This document shows positions 55,091 through 63,943 of a stretch of 64,000 nucleotides of DNA, one piece after another. How positions within the stretch are numbered: position 1 is the stretch's first letter; each line of letters opens with the position of its first letter. The stretch comes from an uncultured Bacteroidales bacterium. GTDB lineage: Bacteria > Bacteroidota > Bacteroidia > Bacteroidales > Paludibacteraceae. A model generated the notes under the pieces. It searched no databases, had not been told where the DNA came from, and saw only the letters and a program-made list of their open reading frames with translations. The stretch spans positions 62,001 to 126,000 of the forward strand of contig CACXCA010000018.1 of the NCBI GenBank assembly GCA_902766045.1. Direction: 5' to 3'. The translations under genes and the position numbers were made by a program.

Positions 55091-56215
55091 TTAAGGAATA
55101 TTTTTTATGACATAATCAAAAGGAATTTTTTCTTGTTCTAATCTCAAATCATTATTCTTGAGATAATCGTATAATTCTAGTTCTTCTTTCGACAAATTCA
55201 ATTCTGTTGCCACATTTGATTTTGTGCCTTTATCATTTTCGTTAAAGCGTTCGAATGTCTCTTTGTCCATCATAAAACTTTGGGTCGAAGGGAAATAGGT
55301 TCTTACTTGTGATAGAATCTCAAATCCCTGTGCGTCAATATCACCCCAATAATATATATGTTTACTATTGAGCCATTCTACATTTTTCAAAACTTCTATA
55401 CCAAAACCATGTCCCCAAATAACAATACTATCATTTCTAAAAGGGAAAGATAGCATATTTATTTTGTTTTCCACTATATATACGATTTGAATGGGTATGC
55501 TTAGCAATTGGAATTGACTAATAGGAATACTTAAATCCGTAACCCCAGCGAACACAGATTGACTGACAGTTTTGTCTAATATTCTAAAGCGAACAATAGG
55601 TTCATCGAATTTGAGATTAAAACGAACCTCAAACTGCTTTTCATCAGCATTGACATAATCCCCAATAATAATGTCAAGCAACTCCTTAATAATGCCTTTA
55701 TTATTCTCAATAAATTTCGTATGAACATTAATGGGTAATTCGCGGATATATAGATGAGGATCCGGTTTGTTTTTGAAATACCTGCAGACTTTTAGCAAGC
55801 TTGTCCATTCGTTTTCTATAACCTTGTTTGGATATTTATAAATCCAATCTTTTAATTCAGGAAATGATTTTTTTATGTTGGCAATATCCTCTCTGAATTT
55901 TTTTGTTTCTTTCTCTTTGTTTATGTACTTCAAATAATCGACTTCCGTTTGAAATCTTATGACTGTCGGAATATCCTGTTTCCCGTGTTGTTTAGTTTTA
56001 ACAGTTTGATATTCTACCGAATAACCATAGCCTTTTTTCTCTTTCGAGTGGTTAATCAATTCGGCTAATTCTTGATCAAACTTAACGGTGTCGCTATTAG
56101 GGCGTTTATCGCCAGCGATAACAATCGGCTGAAACGAAATGCCTTCGACAATTGACTGTAAATAAGCCACGTACTTATTCTCAGCTTTCTTTTTAATTTC
56201 AGTTGGCGTTATCAT
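55091..56215 (-). CDS. jetD: Wadjet protein JetD (DUF3322/DUF2220, Toprim nuclease)
   Basis: 374 residues. An N-terminal DUF3322-type part is followed by a C-terminal DUF2220 Toprim domain whose metal site is visible as E249 (IVENKINMLSFP) and D292/D294 in WGDIDAQGFEIL, with IWGHGFGIEVL between them. JetD is the nuclease of type I Wadjet: after JetABC has extruded a DNA loop, it cuts small closed circular plasmid DNA. The start overlaps JetC by 17 bases. All key acidic residues I looked for are present, so the gene appears intact. It is the last gene of the operon. Confidence 0.93.
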   Translation of the reverse strand: MITPTEIKKKAENKYVAYLQSIVEGISFQPIVIAGDKRPNSDTVKFDQELAELINHSKEKKGYGYSVEYQTVKTKQHGKQDIPTVIRFQTEVDYLKYINKEKETKKFREDIANIKKSFPELKDWIYKYPNKVIENEWTSLLKVCRYFKNKPDPHLYIRELPINVHTKFIENNKGIIKELLDIIIGDYVNADEKQFEVRFNLKFDEPIVRFRILDKTVSQSVFAGVTDLSIPISQFQLLSIPIQIVYIVENKINMLSFPFRNDSIVIWGHGFGIEVLKNVEWLNSKHIYYWGDIDAQGFEILSQVRTYFPSTQSFMMDKETFERFNENDKGTKSNVATELNLSKEELELYDYLKNNDLRLEQEKIPFDYVIKNIP

Positions 56216-59200
56216 CTACCTGATATTTTTCTCGTTCTTGTTTGAATTGTTGAATTGTCATATTGAAAATCCTTGATTCGTTGCCACTGCGTTCTACATA
56301 GTGGACAAACGAAATATCATCTTGAACAATGTGAATGTTATCGCTTGGGGTTACAACCAATAGCTGTAGATGCAATTGTTTACACAGAGAAATAAGATAT
56401 CTGGCTTTATCTTCATCTTGTGCCTTAAATGCCTCATCTATAGCAATAAAACGAAGAGAATTGGCTTGAAGGCCGTCCTTGGTAAGACCAAATTGATATG
56501 CAATGGCAGAACCCAAAATTGTGTATGTCAACTGCGCCTTTTCGCCGCCCGACAGGGCACCCATATTTTCGTATGTTTTGTGTTTTTGTTCTGTTTCCTT
56601 ATAAAACTCCTCGGCTTTGTAAGAGAGCCAATTGCGCACGTCCATTACTTTTTTGCGCCAACTCTCATCTTGCAGATGTTTAATCAATGGTTGAATTCTC
56701 ATCTCAAAATGACGACGTTTGCCGTCTATGGTAGAGTTAACTTCGTGAATATTTGGGATAGCATCATTCAATTCCTCCCGAAAATCACTAATCTCAGAGT
56801 TGATTTTTTTTGTGTTTTCAAGTTGAATATACGTTGGTGGTGTGGTACTGAAATCAATCTCTTTCAATGACTTATTGAGCATATCAATGGTATCTTTTAT
56901 CGATTTTTCCCAATTGGTGAAAAACATTCTGAAAGAGGCAACCTTATTAGTTACAGTCTCTTGCAGATAATTGTCGAATTGTTCTTCAAAGCGTATTAAA
57001 TCTTCTTTGACCAAGCGGTTATAAAACTTTTGATACTCGCTAATGAGATGGAGATTATCAGCTTCAGGTAATGTATGCACGTCTGAACGCCAATCCTTGA
57101 ATTTGTCTGTGATGTCGTCCGACGGATGTTTGAACGCTCTTATTAACGAAGCGACTTCTTGCTCTATTTTGTTTTGTTCCGTTTTCTTTGCTGTTTCCTG
57201 TTGTGAAATATTTAATTGGAAACTTTTTCGCCTACTATCAATGCTGTCATAATCGACAACAAGTTCCTGTGCATTGTCGATTTCAAAGACTGAAACATCA
57301 ACATCGCCCAACTTTTTGAGCAAATTGGTGTTATCAGTAAGACGTTTTTTGGCATCAACAATATAGACACTTTCTATTTGGAAAATTTCCTTATCCTTGT
57401 TTTTTATCGTTTCATTTTCTAAAGTCTTCAATTTCTTTTGAATAACACTTAATTGCTCTTGCAACGTCTTAACTTTGTCGTTGTCCGCTTCCAATTTTGT
57501 TTTGGCTTCGGTTTTTTCCTGTATCTTTTTGGCGCATTCCTCCCAATTAATGTCATCATATTTGGTAAAAACATTAAAAATGTAATCGAAAGATTCTTTG
57601 CGTTTATCTATAGCTATTATTGCAGACTTTATCTTGCGAATATCATTAGTATTTCGTTTCTGCTGTTCCTGTAAATCTTTAATTGTAGCACGAATAGAGG
57701 CAATTTTCTCTTTATTCTCCCAACCTAAAATGTAATTTTCCCGACTGTTGATATGCTTGCGATCGTCTTTTTCATGCTTGTTGTTTATTGATTTTATCAA
57801 GCCTTCTATTGTCGCCACCTTTTCACCATACTGGTCAAATTCCTCTAAGTTGGCAATGCAGGTGTAGTTATAATTTTCGAAAATCACATCCTCCACCCAT
57901 TCACAATACGGACTTTTTGTGTTGAACTCCAATTTGTTTGGCAAACAATTGTCAGCCATCACTCTGTTTTGAAATCCTTTTAATGACAATGTTTCTTTAT
58001 GGCGTTGATACACAATTCGCCCATCGAGATTATTAGAGTTAACAAATTTATTTACAGACTTATAGTATTTTTCAGGAACTACCAATCTAAGTGCGAAATT
58101 GTGAAGAATCTTTTCGATTGTATTCTCCCAATTTTTCTCGTTATCTTTCACTCTAATAAGTTCGCCAATAAACGGAATTTCCGAAGGTTTTGCACCGACT
58201 TCCTGTAAAATCATTTCACGAATTTCCGCTTCTTTGCCTGAAATATTGTTTTTGTTCTTTTGGAGAACTTCAAGGGTTGATATATTTCTTTCAATGGACT
58301 TAGTTATTTCGTCGGCTTTATTTTTAGCCAAACGCAATTCCTCATTTTTATTATCACACTCAGACTGACATTCACTCTTTGCCAATCGCGCCTTTTCACG
58401 GTTATCATAAAAAACTTGTTCCGATGGATTTTCAGGCAAACTCACTTCAATGACCTTTTTGTTGTAGTCTTCAAGTTTGTTTTGTCGGTTAGACTTTTGC
58501 CTTTCAAGTGCACCAATTTCATTAGTTAATGTTTTGATTTGTTTGCCTATATCATCACCTTCTATTAACAACGAGAGTTCTCGTTCTTTTGCTTTCAACT
58601 GTTCTTTTTCATCGTTGAGCTGTTCAAGTTGTGCATTCAAATATTTAAGTCTGGCACTGAGTTCGGATATTTTACCTTGGGCAAGTTCCACATTCTTCTG
58701 CGCAAACCAATAAACCGACAGTTCAAGCTTTTTTTGCAATGCAAAGATGGAGGATTCTATATCTTCCAATTGCTTGGCTTTTTGGTCAATCGGCTCCAAC
58801 TGAGATATTTGTTCTTTGACCTTTTCAATCTTTGCTTTTGCGCCCATCAAAGTAGAAAAACTCTCGTTCAGGTCGGCATATGCAGATTCTGTATCGCGTT
58901 GTTCGAGCATATTGTTGCGGATAAACTCATCTAGATCGTTTAGGACTTTTACTCCGACAATTTGGTTAAACAAGGTCAATGCCTTACTAGAGCGCAAGCC
59001 TAACGCAAAGACAAAACGGTCAGTATAATCTTTGATGAAATCATAAAATTCAATTTGACGTTTTGAGGTGTTTGCATTATATTTTTTGTCCAACAATTTT
59101 TTCCAACCACCTTTACTGCCATCGAATGCCGAAAAATCATTTTCGATTGTCAACGGTTTAAACGAAAAGCCGTATGTACATTTCAATCCTCCATTGACAA

Positions 59201-59621
59201 AATAGCGGACTTGAAACAGAGTTACAACTTTCTGATGGTTATTAGCAAAAGACGCCAAAATGATTGAATATGTTGACTTGTCGCGGAGTTGCTGAGTTTT
59301 CACTGATGTTTCACCCTCGGCTTGAATACTGCCGTAATTGCCGAGCACATATGTTTCTTCGTTCCTGTCACCTTTTTTCTCAATACCCGATGATTGGTTA
59401 TAGAATCGATCCTTTTTGGCAGGCACAAGCAATGTTAAAAGTGCGTCAATTAACGTACTCTTGCCCGAAGCGTTGGCACCCGTAAGCAACGAATTGTTGC
59501 CTTGCGGTGCAATTCGGTAAATTCTATTGTGGAATGTTCCCCAATTGAACAATTCCATATAATTTAAGCGAAAACCTGACGTACCCGCATCAGTGGTGAA
59601 AATATCATATTGTCCCTGCAT
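56199..59621 (-). CDS. jetC: Wadjet protein JetC (SMC-like ATPase)
   Basis: 1140 residues. Walker A is GANASGKST at 48-56, the ABC signature LSGGEKAQ begins near 1023, and Walker B is LRFIAIDEAF with the catalytic Asp-Glu at about 1062-1063. Long coiled coils fill about 275-480 and 640-870, separated by the hinge region (SEIPFIGELIRVKDNEKNWE). It is a MukB/SbcC-like motor that dimerises with JetA (kleisin-like) and JetB to extrude DNA loops and detect small circular DNA. Overlaps with JetB and JetD of 17 bases each show tight coupling. Confidence 0.95.
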   Translation of the reverse strand: MQGQYDIFTTDAGTSGFRLNYMELFNWGTFHNRIYRIAPQGNNSLLTGANASGKSTLIDALLTLLVPAKKDRFYNQSSGIEKKGDRNEETYVLGNYGSIQAEGETSVKTQQLRDKSTYSIILASFANNHQKVVTLFQVRYFVNGGLKCTYGFSFKPLTIENDFSAFDGSKGGWKKLLDKKYNANTSKRQIEFYDFIKDYTDRFVFALGLRSSKALTLFNQIVGVKVLNDLDEFIRNNMLEQRDTESAYADLNESFSTLMGAKAKIEKVKEQISQLEPIDQKAKQLEDIESSIFALQKKLELSVYWFAQKNVELAQGKISELSARLKYLNAQLEQLNDEKEQLKAKERELSLLIEGDDIGKQIKTLTNEIGALERQKSNRQNKLEDYNKKVIEVSLPENPSEQVFYDNREKARLAKSECQSECDNKNEELRLAKNKADEITKSIERNISTLEVLQKNKNNISGKEAEIREMILQEVGAKPSEIPFIGELIRVKDNEKNWENTIEKILHNFALRLVVPEKYYKSVNKFVNSNNLDGRIVYQRHKETLSLKGFQNRVMADNCLPNKLEFNTKSPYCEWVEDVIFENYNYTCIANLEEFDQYGEKVATIEGLIKSINNKHEKDDRKHINSRENYILGWENKEKIASIRATIKDLQEQQKRNTNDIRKIKSAIIAIDKRKESFDYIFNVFTKYDDINWEECAKKIQEKTEAKTKLEADNDKVKTLQEQLSVIQKKLKTLENETIKNKDKEIFQIESVYIVDAKKRLTDNTNLLKKLGDVDVSVFEIDNAQELVVDYDSIDSRRKSFQLNISQQETAKKTEQNKIEQEVASLIRAFKHPSDDITDKFKDWRSDVHTLPEADNLHLISEYQKFYNRLVKEDLIRFEEQFDNYLQETVTNKVASFRMFFTNWEKSIKDTIDMLNKSLKEIDFSTTPPTYIQLENTKKINSEISDFREELNDAIPNIHEVNSTIDGKRRHFEMRIQPLIKHLQDESWRKKVMDVRNWLSYKAEEFYKETEQKHKTYENMGALSGGEKAQLTYTILGSAIAYQFGLTKDGLQANSLRFIAIDEAFKAQDEDKARYLISLCKQLHLQLLVVTPSDNIHIVQDDISFVHYVERSGNESRIFNMTIQQFKQEREKYQVDDNAN

Positions 59622-60174
59622 ATTCTTTTAATTTTTCCTTGAACATATCCAAATCTTGGATTGTTACCTTTTCTTTGATTATTCGATGTATTTTGAATCT
59701 TATTTCGCCGTTGATGCGCTTGATTTCCCTTAAGAAACCTAAATCACACACGTTTTGAATATAACGGTCTAAGTCTTTTTCCAATTTTGCCTTATTATAA
59801 TTATCGGGCAAAAATAGTTTTATCTCATCTTTAATCTCATTGTTTGTGATAATCTTGTCAAATGATTGGGTTTCTGTTGGGTTTCTGTCGTAATCTTCCA
59901 AAACCTGTCGCAAGACAATAAGCACTAACGAAATTTCAAAACCCAACTGCCGCCTCGACACCAAATTTAATGTTGTATCGTCATCATAAACAATTTGTTT
60001 TACATAAGCAAAACCTTCGTCTTCTTTGAGAATCAGTTCCAAACCAATCACTGACAAATAATCCTGAATATCAGATTGATAATTAACAATATCGTTCCAA
60101 ACTGGAGAGTTCTTCTCAACTGTCTTTTTCAGAAGACTCACCAACGCTTTTGAATATGGTTTTATCTCATTCAT
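59605..60174 (-). CDS. jetB: Wadjet protein JetB (DUF4194, KITE-like)
   Basis: 189 residues, typical length for DUF4194. It is alpha/beta with winged-helix character (LGFEISLVLIVLRQVLEDYD, FLREIKRINGEIRFKIHRII). JetB is the accessory subunit that bridges JetA and JetC, related to MukE/MksE. It is the second gene of the Jet set, overlapping JetA by 4 and JetC by 17 bases. No catalytic motif is expected or seen. Assignment relies on length, order and the fold-like pattern. Confidence 0.92.
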   Translation of the reverse strand: MNEIKPYSKALVSLLKKTVEKNSPVWNDIVNYQSDIQDYLSVIGLELILKEDEGFAYVKQIVYDDDTTLNLVSRRQLGFEISLVLIVLRQVLEDYDRNPTETQSFDKIITNNEIKDEIKLFLPDNYNKAKLEKDLDRYIQNVCDLGFLREIKRINGEIRFKIHRIIKEKVTIQDLDMFKEKLKEYAGTI

Positions 60175-61628
60175 TTTGAAATAATTATTTCGGGGATTAG
60201 TATTCGTTTTTTATGCTCGACATCAAAGTCGATAGGCTGTTGTTTGTCAGCGTTTATCGTTTTATGTTTAAAATGATTCAGCACCCCGAAATAACCGAAG
60301 AGTTCGGGAAGCCCTTGCTGCAAAGGATGTTTTGTTATTACATCTGAGAGTGTAATTTGGTTTTTATCTCTAAGCGCAGTGCGAATATTCTGTTCGAGCA
60401 TTTTCTTATCGATAATAATATTGCCGAAAACCTTTCCAAGATCACTCAAATCGTTGATATTTAGTTCACTTGATGTAGGTTTCAATGTATACTCTATATT
60501 TTCAGACTGATCAAAAGTGATTTTACGATCGAATGGAATCTTTATGTCAATATCATCATCAATTGAAAGTGAAATATCAGGTCTTTCGTTCTTTTTTGAT
60601 ATATCAATCAGCAAATTTTTAATGTCTTGAACAATTTGCTTGGTAATGTCCGACCGAGACGAAACGTTCTCTCGAATAATACGGCTGAGTTTATCAGCCA
60701 TTTTGTCGTTAGTTTGATAGACTTTGTTTCCTGATTCGTACAGATAGGACACCATATTTTCCAAAAATGCGTCGCTTGTGTCTATATTTCTATCTTTAAG
60801 TGTTTTAAACAAGTCTGAAATCATCGTTTCCAACTCAGTTTGCATTTCACGAGCAAGAAGAAACTCCCAAAAAGCATAGAAACTTTTGCCTTGCGGACTT
60901 GATTTCAATTCGTCTAAGGCATCAAACGTATATTGCAAAATTCCTCCCTTGTTGAGTGTCGGATCAATCTGCTTTTGATAAATCTCTTTGATTATACTTT
61001 TGAAATTGTCATCCACGTCTTTGAAATCCGACAATAATTCCTTTGCCAACTTGCTGATTTGCTGGAATCTTGGCACGATTTCATATTCCTCAAAAACTTT
61101 TACATTTTCACCGCTTTTAAGCCGTTGTATTTGATGCTCTATTTCTTGCTTCTTATCTTCCAATAGTTGCAAGCGTTTTTCTTTGTCCTCGTTGGTGTAT
61201 TCAACCAATTCTCTGAGTTGGGTAATAATTGACTTGAATTTTGATTCAGTACCTATATATTCTTCTCGTTTTAATCCAGAAAGCCAATCTATCACCTTGC
61301 TTGTATGCGACGACAATTCATAATAAATGTCTCCATCTTCGTTTTTATAATTGGTTAAGAATCCACTATCAGTCCATTTCTTTATGTATTTAACCGCTTT
61401 TTCTTCGTAAGTGTCGGACGGCAGGATGTCGATTGCCTCATCGTCAGTATCTTCCATATCGCTCAAATAATCAGCAAATCGATTATGAATATTTTCAGAA
61501 GAGATGGCGGTTTCATTGCTGAAAACATTTGTTAGAAATTCAAGAATAAGTCCACATCGCTTCACCCTAAGTAGAGCGACACTCGGGGATTTGTCCAAGA
61601 CCTCTAATATTTGGCGTTGTAATAACAT
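60171..61628 (-). CDS. jetA: Wadjet protein JetA (DUF3375, kleisin-like)
   Basis: 485 residues. N-terminal block LLQRQILEVLDKSPSVALLR followed by VKRCGLILEFL, then YELSSHTSKVIDWLSGL, matches DUF3375. A long helical and coiled-coil middle (about 150-260) is followed by a beta-rich C-terminal third (ISLSIDDDIDIKIPFDRKIT). JetA is the kleisin-like subunit that closes the JetC ring, related to MukF/MksF. The gene order A-B-C-D defines type I Wadjet. Its start is only 56 bases after the methyltransferase-HIT gene, with no terminator between, so the two upstream genes are probably on the same mRNA. Confidence 0.93.
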   Translation of the reverse strand: MLLQRQILEVLDKSPSVALLRVKRCGLILEFLTNVFSNETAISSENIHNRFADYLSDMEDTDDEAIDILPSDTYEEKAVKYIKKWTDSGFLTNYKNEDGDIYYELSSHTSKVIDWLSGLKREEYIGTESKFKSIITQLRELVEYTNEDKEKRLQLLEDKKQEIEHQIQRLKSGENVKVFEEYEIVPRFQQISKLAKELLSDFKDVDDNFKSIIKEIYQKQIDPTLNKGGILQYTFDALDELKSSPQGKSFYAFWEFLLAREMQTELETMISDLFKTLKDRNIDTSDAFLENMVSYLYESGNKVYQTNDKMADKLSRIIRENVSSRSDITKQIVQDIKNLLIDISKKNERPDISLSIDDDIDIKIPFDRKITFDQSENIEYTLKPTSSELNINDLSDLGKVFGNIIIDKKMLEQNIRTALRDKNQITLSDVITKHPLQQGLPELFGYFGVLNHFKHKTINADKQQPIDFDVEHKKRILIPEIIISK

Positions 61629-61684
61629 TATTTTTTAGGTTAAGCACTTGTAAAATTAATAATCTATCTTTAAACAACAAAACT

Positions 61685-62557
61685 TTAATACTTCTGCCTC
61701 CCCGGTATCACCCCTCTCACCCCACCTTTCGGGTTCTCTACATCACCCGTGTAGCGTGGAATCAGATGAATATGGACGTGAAAAACACTTTGTCCCGCAG
61801 CTTCGTTAACATTGATGCCAACATTGAAGCCATCGGGATGGAAACGATCCTCTAATATCTTTTTACAATGATTCACCATCAACCATAGCGCACGTTGCTC
61901 ATGCGTTGTTAATTCAAAATAATTGGCAACGTGACGCTTGGGTATTATCAATGTGTGCCCTTTGCTCACAGGATAACCATCGTAGAAAGCCACTGCCGTC
62001 GCTGTTTCACAAATCAACTCCACCTTTGTATTTAATTTGCAAAACGGACATCCTTCGGATACTTCATATTTGCTTTTATAATCAGTCTTGTTGAAATGCC
62101 TGTACTCATAAATCTCACAGTTCTCGTTCGAAAAAATACTCTTATACGGCAAAACCACATTGCACTGATAAGTCGGTTGCTTGTGAATAAAATGGGTGCG
62201 GAACCCTTCACTTTTCAAATCTCTACGTACAGTAAAATACGCTGTCCCAGTTGGCTTGAGTAACTCTGAAACAGACATCAATACCTCCGCTTGCTCTTCG
62301 GGTTCAAGAACGTTCAGAACATAGTTGCATATTATGGTGTCAAATCGCTTTGTGGGATACTCTGGTCGGTAATAATTATCATAGCCAACAATAGTGTAGC
62401 CTTCTTTTTGTAATTGGTCAGTATCAAATCCATATCCGCATCCAAAATCTAATATATCGCCTTGTAAATAGCCATTTTGCTTTAACCATCGTGTCGGGAA
62501 CGATACCGATGTGCGCTCTTTAGCGGTCAGGTGTGGATTGTTTTTTATTTTTTTCAT
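61685..62557 (-). CDS. SAM methyltransferase-HIT hydrolase fusion protein
   Basis: 290 residues from ATG 62557, which makes an ATGA overlap with the HNH gene; ATG 62566 is an alternative. Residues about 15-125 form a class I methyltransferase core (DILDFGCGYGFDTD at about 35-47, IVGYDNY, FDTIICNYVLNVL). Residues about 167-290 are a HIT domain: zinc-like CPFC at 170-173, KGHTLIIPKRHVANYFEL, and the histidine triad VFHVHIHLIPRY with HVHIH at 260-264. HIT proteins cleave or transfer nucleoside monophosphates. The substrate of either half is unknown. It lies between an HNH nuclease-like gene and jetA. Confidence 0.88.
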   Translation of the reverse strand: MKKIKNNPHLTAKERTSVSFPTRWLKQNGYLQGDILDFGCGYGFDTDQLQKEGYTIVGYDNYYRPEYPTKRFDTIICNYVLNVLEPEEQAEVLMSVSELLKPTGTAYFTVRRDLKSEGFRTHFIHKQPTYQCNVVLPYKSIFSNENCEIYEYRHFNKTDYKSKYEVSEGCPFCKLNTKVELICETATAVAFYDGYPVSKGHTLIIPKRHVANYFELTTHEQRALWLMVNHCKKILEDRFHPDGFNVGINVNEAAGQSVFHVHIHLIPRYTGDVENPKGGVRGVIPGRQKY

Positions 62558-63606
62558 GGTTGCCAAATTTTAAAGCCCATGTTTTCTGCTATCTGCACCA
62601 TGGGTGAAAATGTTTTTCTGAAGACTTCGTAAAAATCAGTTTCTGAGAGATGCACCAAATCCGAAACCGAATCGTAAACAATCAGATAATCCTCAAAGAT
62701 AGCATTATTTTGGTTCTCTTCATACATTATCTTCAATGCATTTTGCTGAAGCTTCGAAAATGGTTTCAAATAGATATCCAAAGGGGGAAGATTGTTGCTT
62801 TTTGAGGAATTGATACTCGAATCAGCAGGGATTAGATTCCACAAAAGATTATGCGACACAAAACTCCATGGCACAAAATGATCTAAATCATATTTCTTCG
62901 CAACAATCGGTTTGCCTGTATAGATGCAATTCATATGTCCAACTCTTTCGATGTAAGTGTCCCAGAATTTATGCTGCTTTGTCAATGATTCCCGTAAATT
63001 AGGTTTGATAAGCTTAGATGGAACATTCGGCACATTTGGATTACGTTTCTGCAAGAACACCGTGAGATTCCAAAACGCAAAATCACGTAAGATCGTGTAG
63101 TTCTCCCTCAGATAATCAATCCACTCTTCATTAATTACTATTTCGTCTCCATAAATAGCATACAGACAATCATTCTCAAATCTCTGCGATTTTGCCACCA
63201 CATCCTCATCATACGTATATCTTATCCAAGGAGAAAGGAACCTGTATGGTACGTTAAGAGAAAAGACTCTCAGAAATTTCTTTGTGCCGTCAATATTGTC
63301 CAATAATTGATTCTTGATTTTCTTTTTGTCTGAATCTATTGATATTTGGAACTCCTTTTGAATCTCTAATGAGTTGTTGAACAGCGAATCCGACTTTCCA
63401 AACGATAGTTTGAAATAATGAATAGGATACCATGATTCAGCTACCATTCCTGCAATGATTTCCCAAAAAGAAATCCTCGTCTTCCTCTCCTTCACCACAA
63501 TATCCATCAACGCCACAAACCAATAGAACTTATACGTGGCAGTAGTGTTACTGAAGATTCCAGCAAGTGCGGAAATGGGGAGGTGTGGATTCTGTGGTAG
63601 TAGCAT
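62554..63606 (-). CDS. HNH endonuclease-domain protein
   Basis: 350 residues. The C-terminal third carries an HNH motif: NCIYTGKPIVAKKYDLDHFV (about 226-245, D242-H243), then SHNLLWNLIPADSSINSSKS (about 251-270) with the central Asn and the final Lys region. The N-terminal 200 residues are mostly helical, aromatic-rich (FYWFVALMDIVV, ISFWEIIAGMVAESWYPIHY) and not recognised. Such HNH proteins are common in defence loci. It is the first gene of the six-gene run HNH, methyltransferase-HIT, jetA-D, overlapping the fusion gene by 4 bases. Confidence 0.82.
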   Translation of the reverse strand: MLLPQNPHLPISALAGIFSNTTATYKFYWFVALMDIVVKERKTRISFWEIIAGMVAESWYPIHYFKLSFGKSDSLFNNSLEIQKEFQISIDSDKKKIKNQLLDNIDGTKKFLRVFSLNVPYRFLSPWIRYTYDEDVVAKSQRFENDCLYAIYGDEIVINEEWIDYLRENYTILRDFAFWNLTVFLQKRNPNVPNVPSKLIKPNLRESLTKQHKFWDTYIERVGHMNCIYTGKPIVAKKYDLDHFVPWSFVSHNLLWNLIPADSSINSSKSNNLPPLDIYLKPFSKLQQNALKIMYEENQNNAIFEDYLIVYDSVSDLVHLSETDFYEVFRKTFSPMVQIAENMGFKIWQP

Positions 63607-63688
63607 ATCTGTTTTCGAATTGCGTTTTACACCCCAAAATATACCATTTTTTCTTTAACAAAGAGTGAATATCCATTGTAATACAAAT

Positions 63689-63943
63689 CTATGTCAATAT
63701 CACTATAAACCATATCAGAACCGTCAGAATCAAAAACAATTTTATATCGATTTTCTCTTTATACAGGCGTATGGAGAGATAAATTCCTGCTATGTTGAGA
63801 ATCGAATTCATGATCAACACCCAATTCGGGACCATGAAACAGAACAACACTCCACCAAAGTTGTACATGTAAAGCCAATAGATTGACCATGTTAACATCG
63901 CCAAATGAATGATCAGTACTATAATGCTTAGAAGTTTTTTCAT
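63689..63943 (-). CDS. Small membrane protein
   Basis: About 84 residues from ATG 63943 (MKKLLSIIVLIIHLAMLTWS); a frame from 63961 adds MKKRTK. Three membrane segments (about 3-23, 29-53 and 66-84), otherwise no motif. It lies 82 bases upstream of the HNH gene on the same strand. Whether it belongs to the defence run or to genes beyond the window is unknown. The hydrophobic three-helix pattern favours a real gene; a membrane-acting accessory of the locus is only a possibility. Confidence 0.55.
   Translation of the reverse strand: MKKLLSIIVLIIHLAMLTWSIYWLYMYNFGGVLFCFMVPNWVLIMNSILNIAGIYLSIRLYKEKIDIKLFLILTVLIWFIVILT

Noticed and set aside
55091..61628. A condensin for chromosome segregation (MukBEF/MksBEF housekeeping set)
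   Set aside because: The fourth gene, with DUF3322/DUF2220 Toprim character and GDIDAQG motif, marks the set as Wadjet rather than a three-gene housekeeping condensin.
62554..63606. Homing endonuclease or transposon-borne HNH
   Set aside because: No intron, intein, terminal repeats or transposase near it; it is translationally coupled to the next gene.
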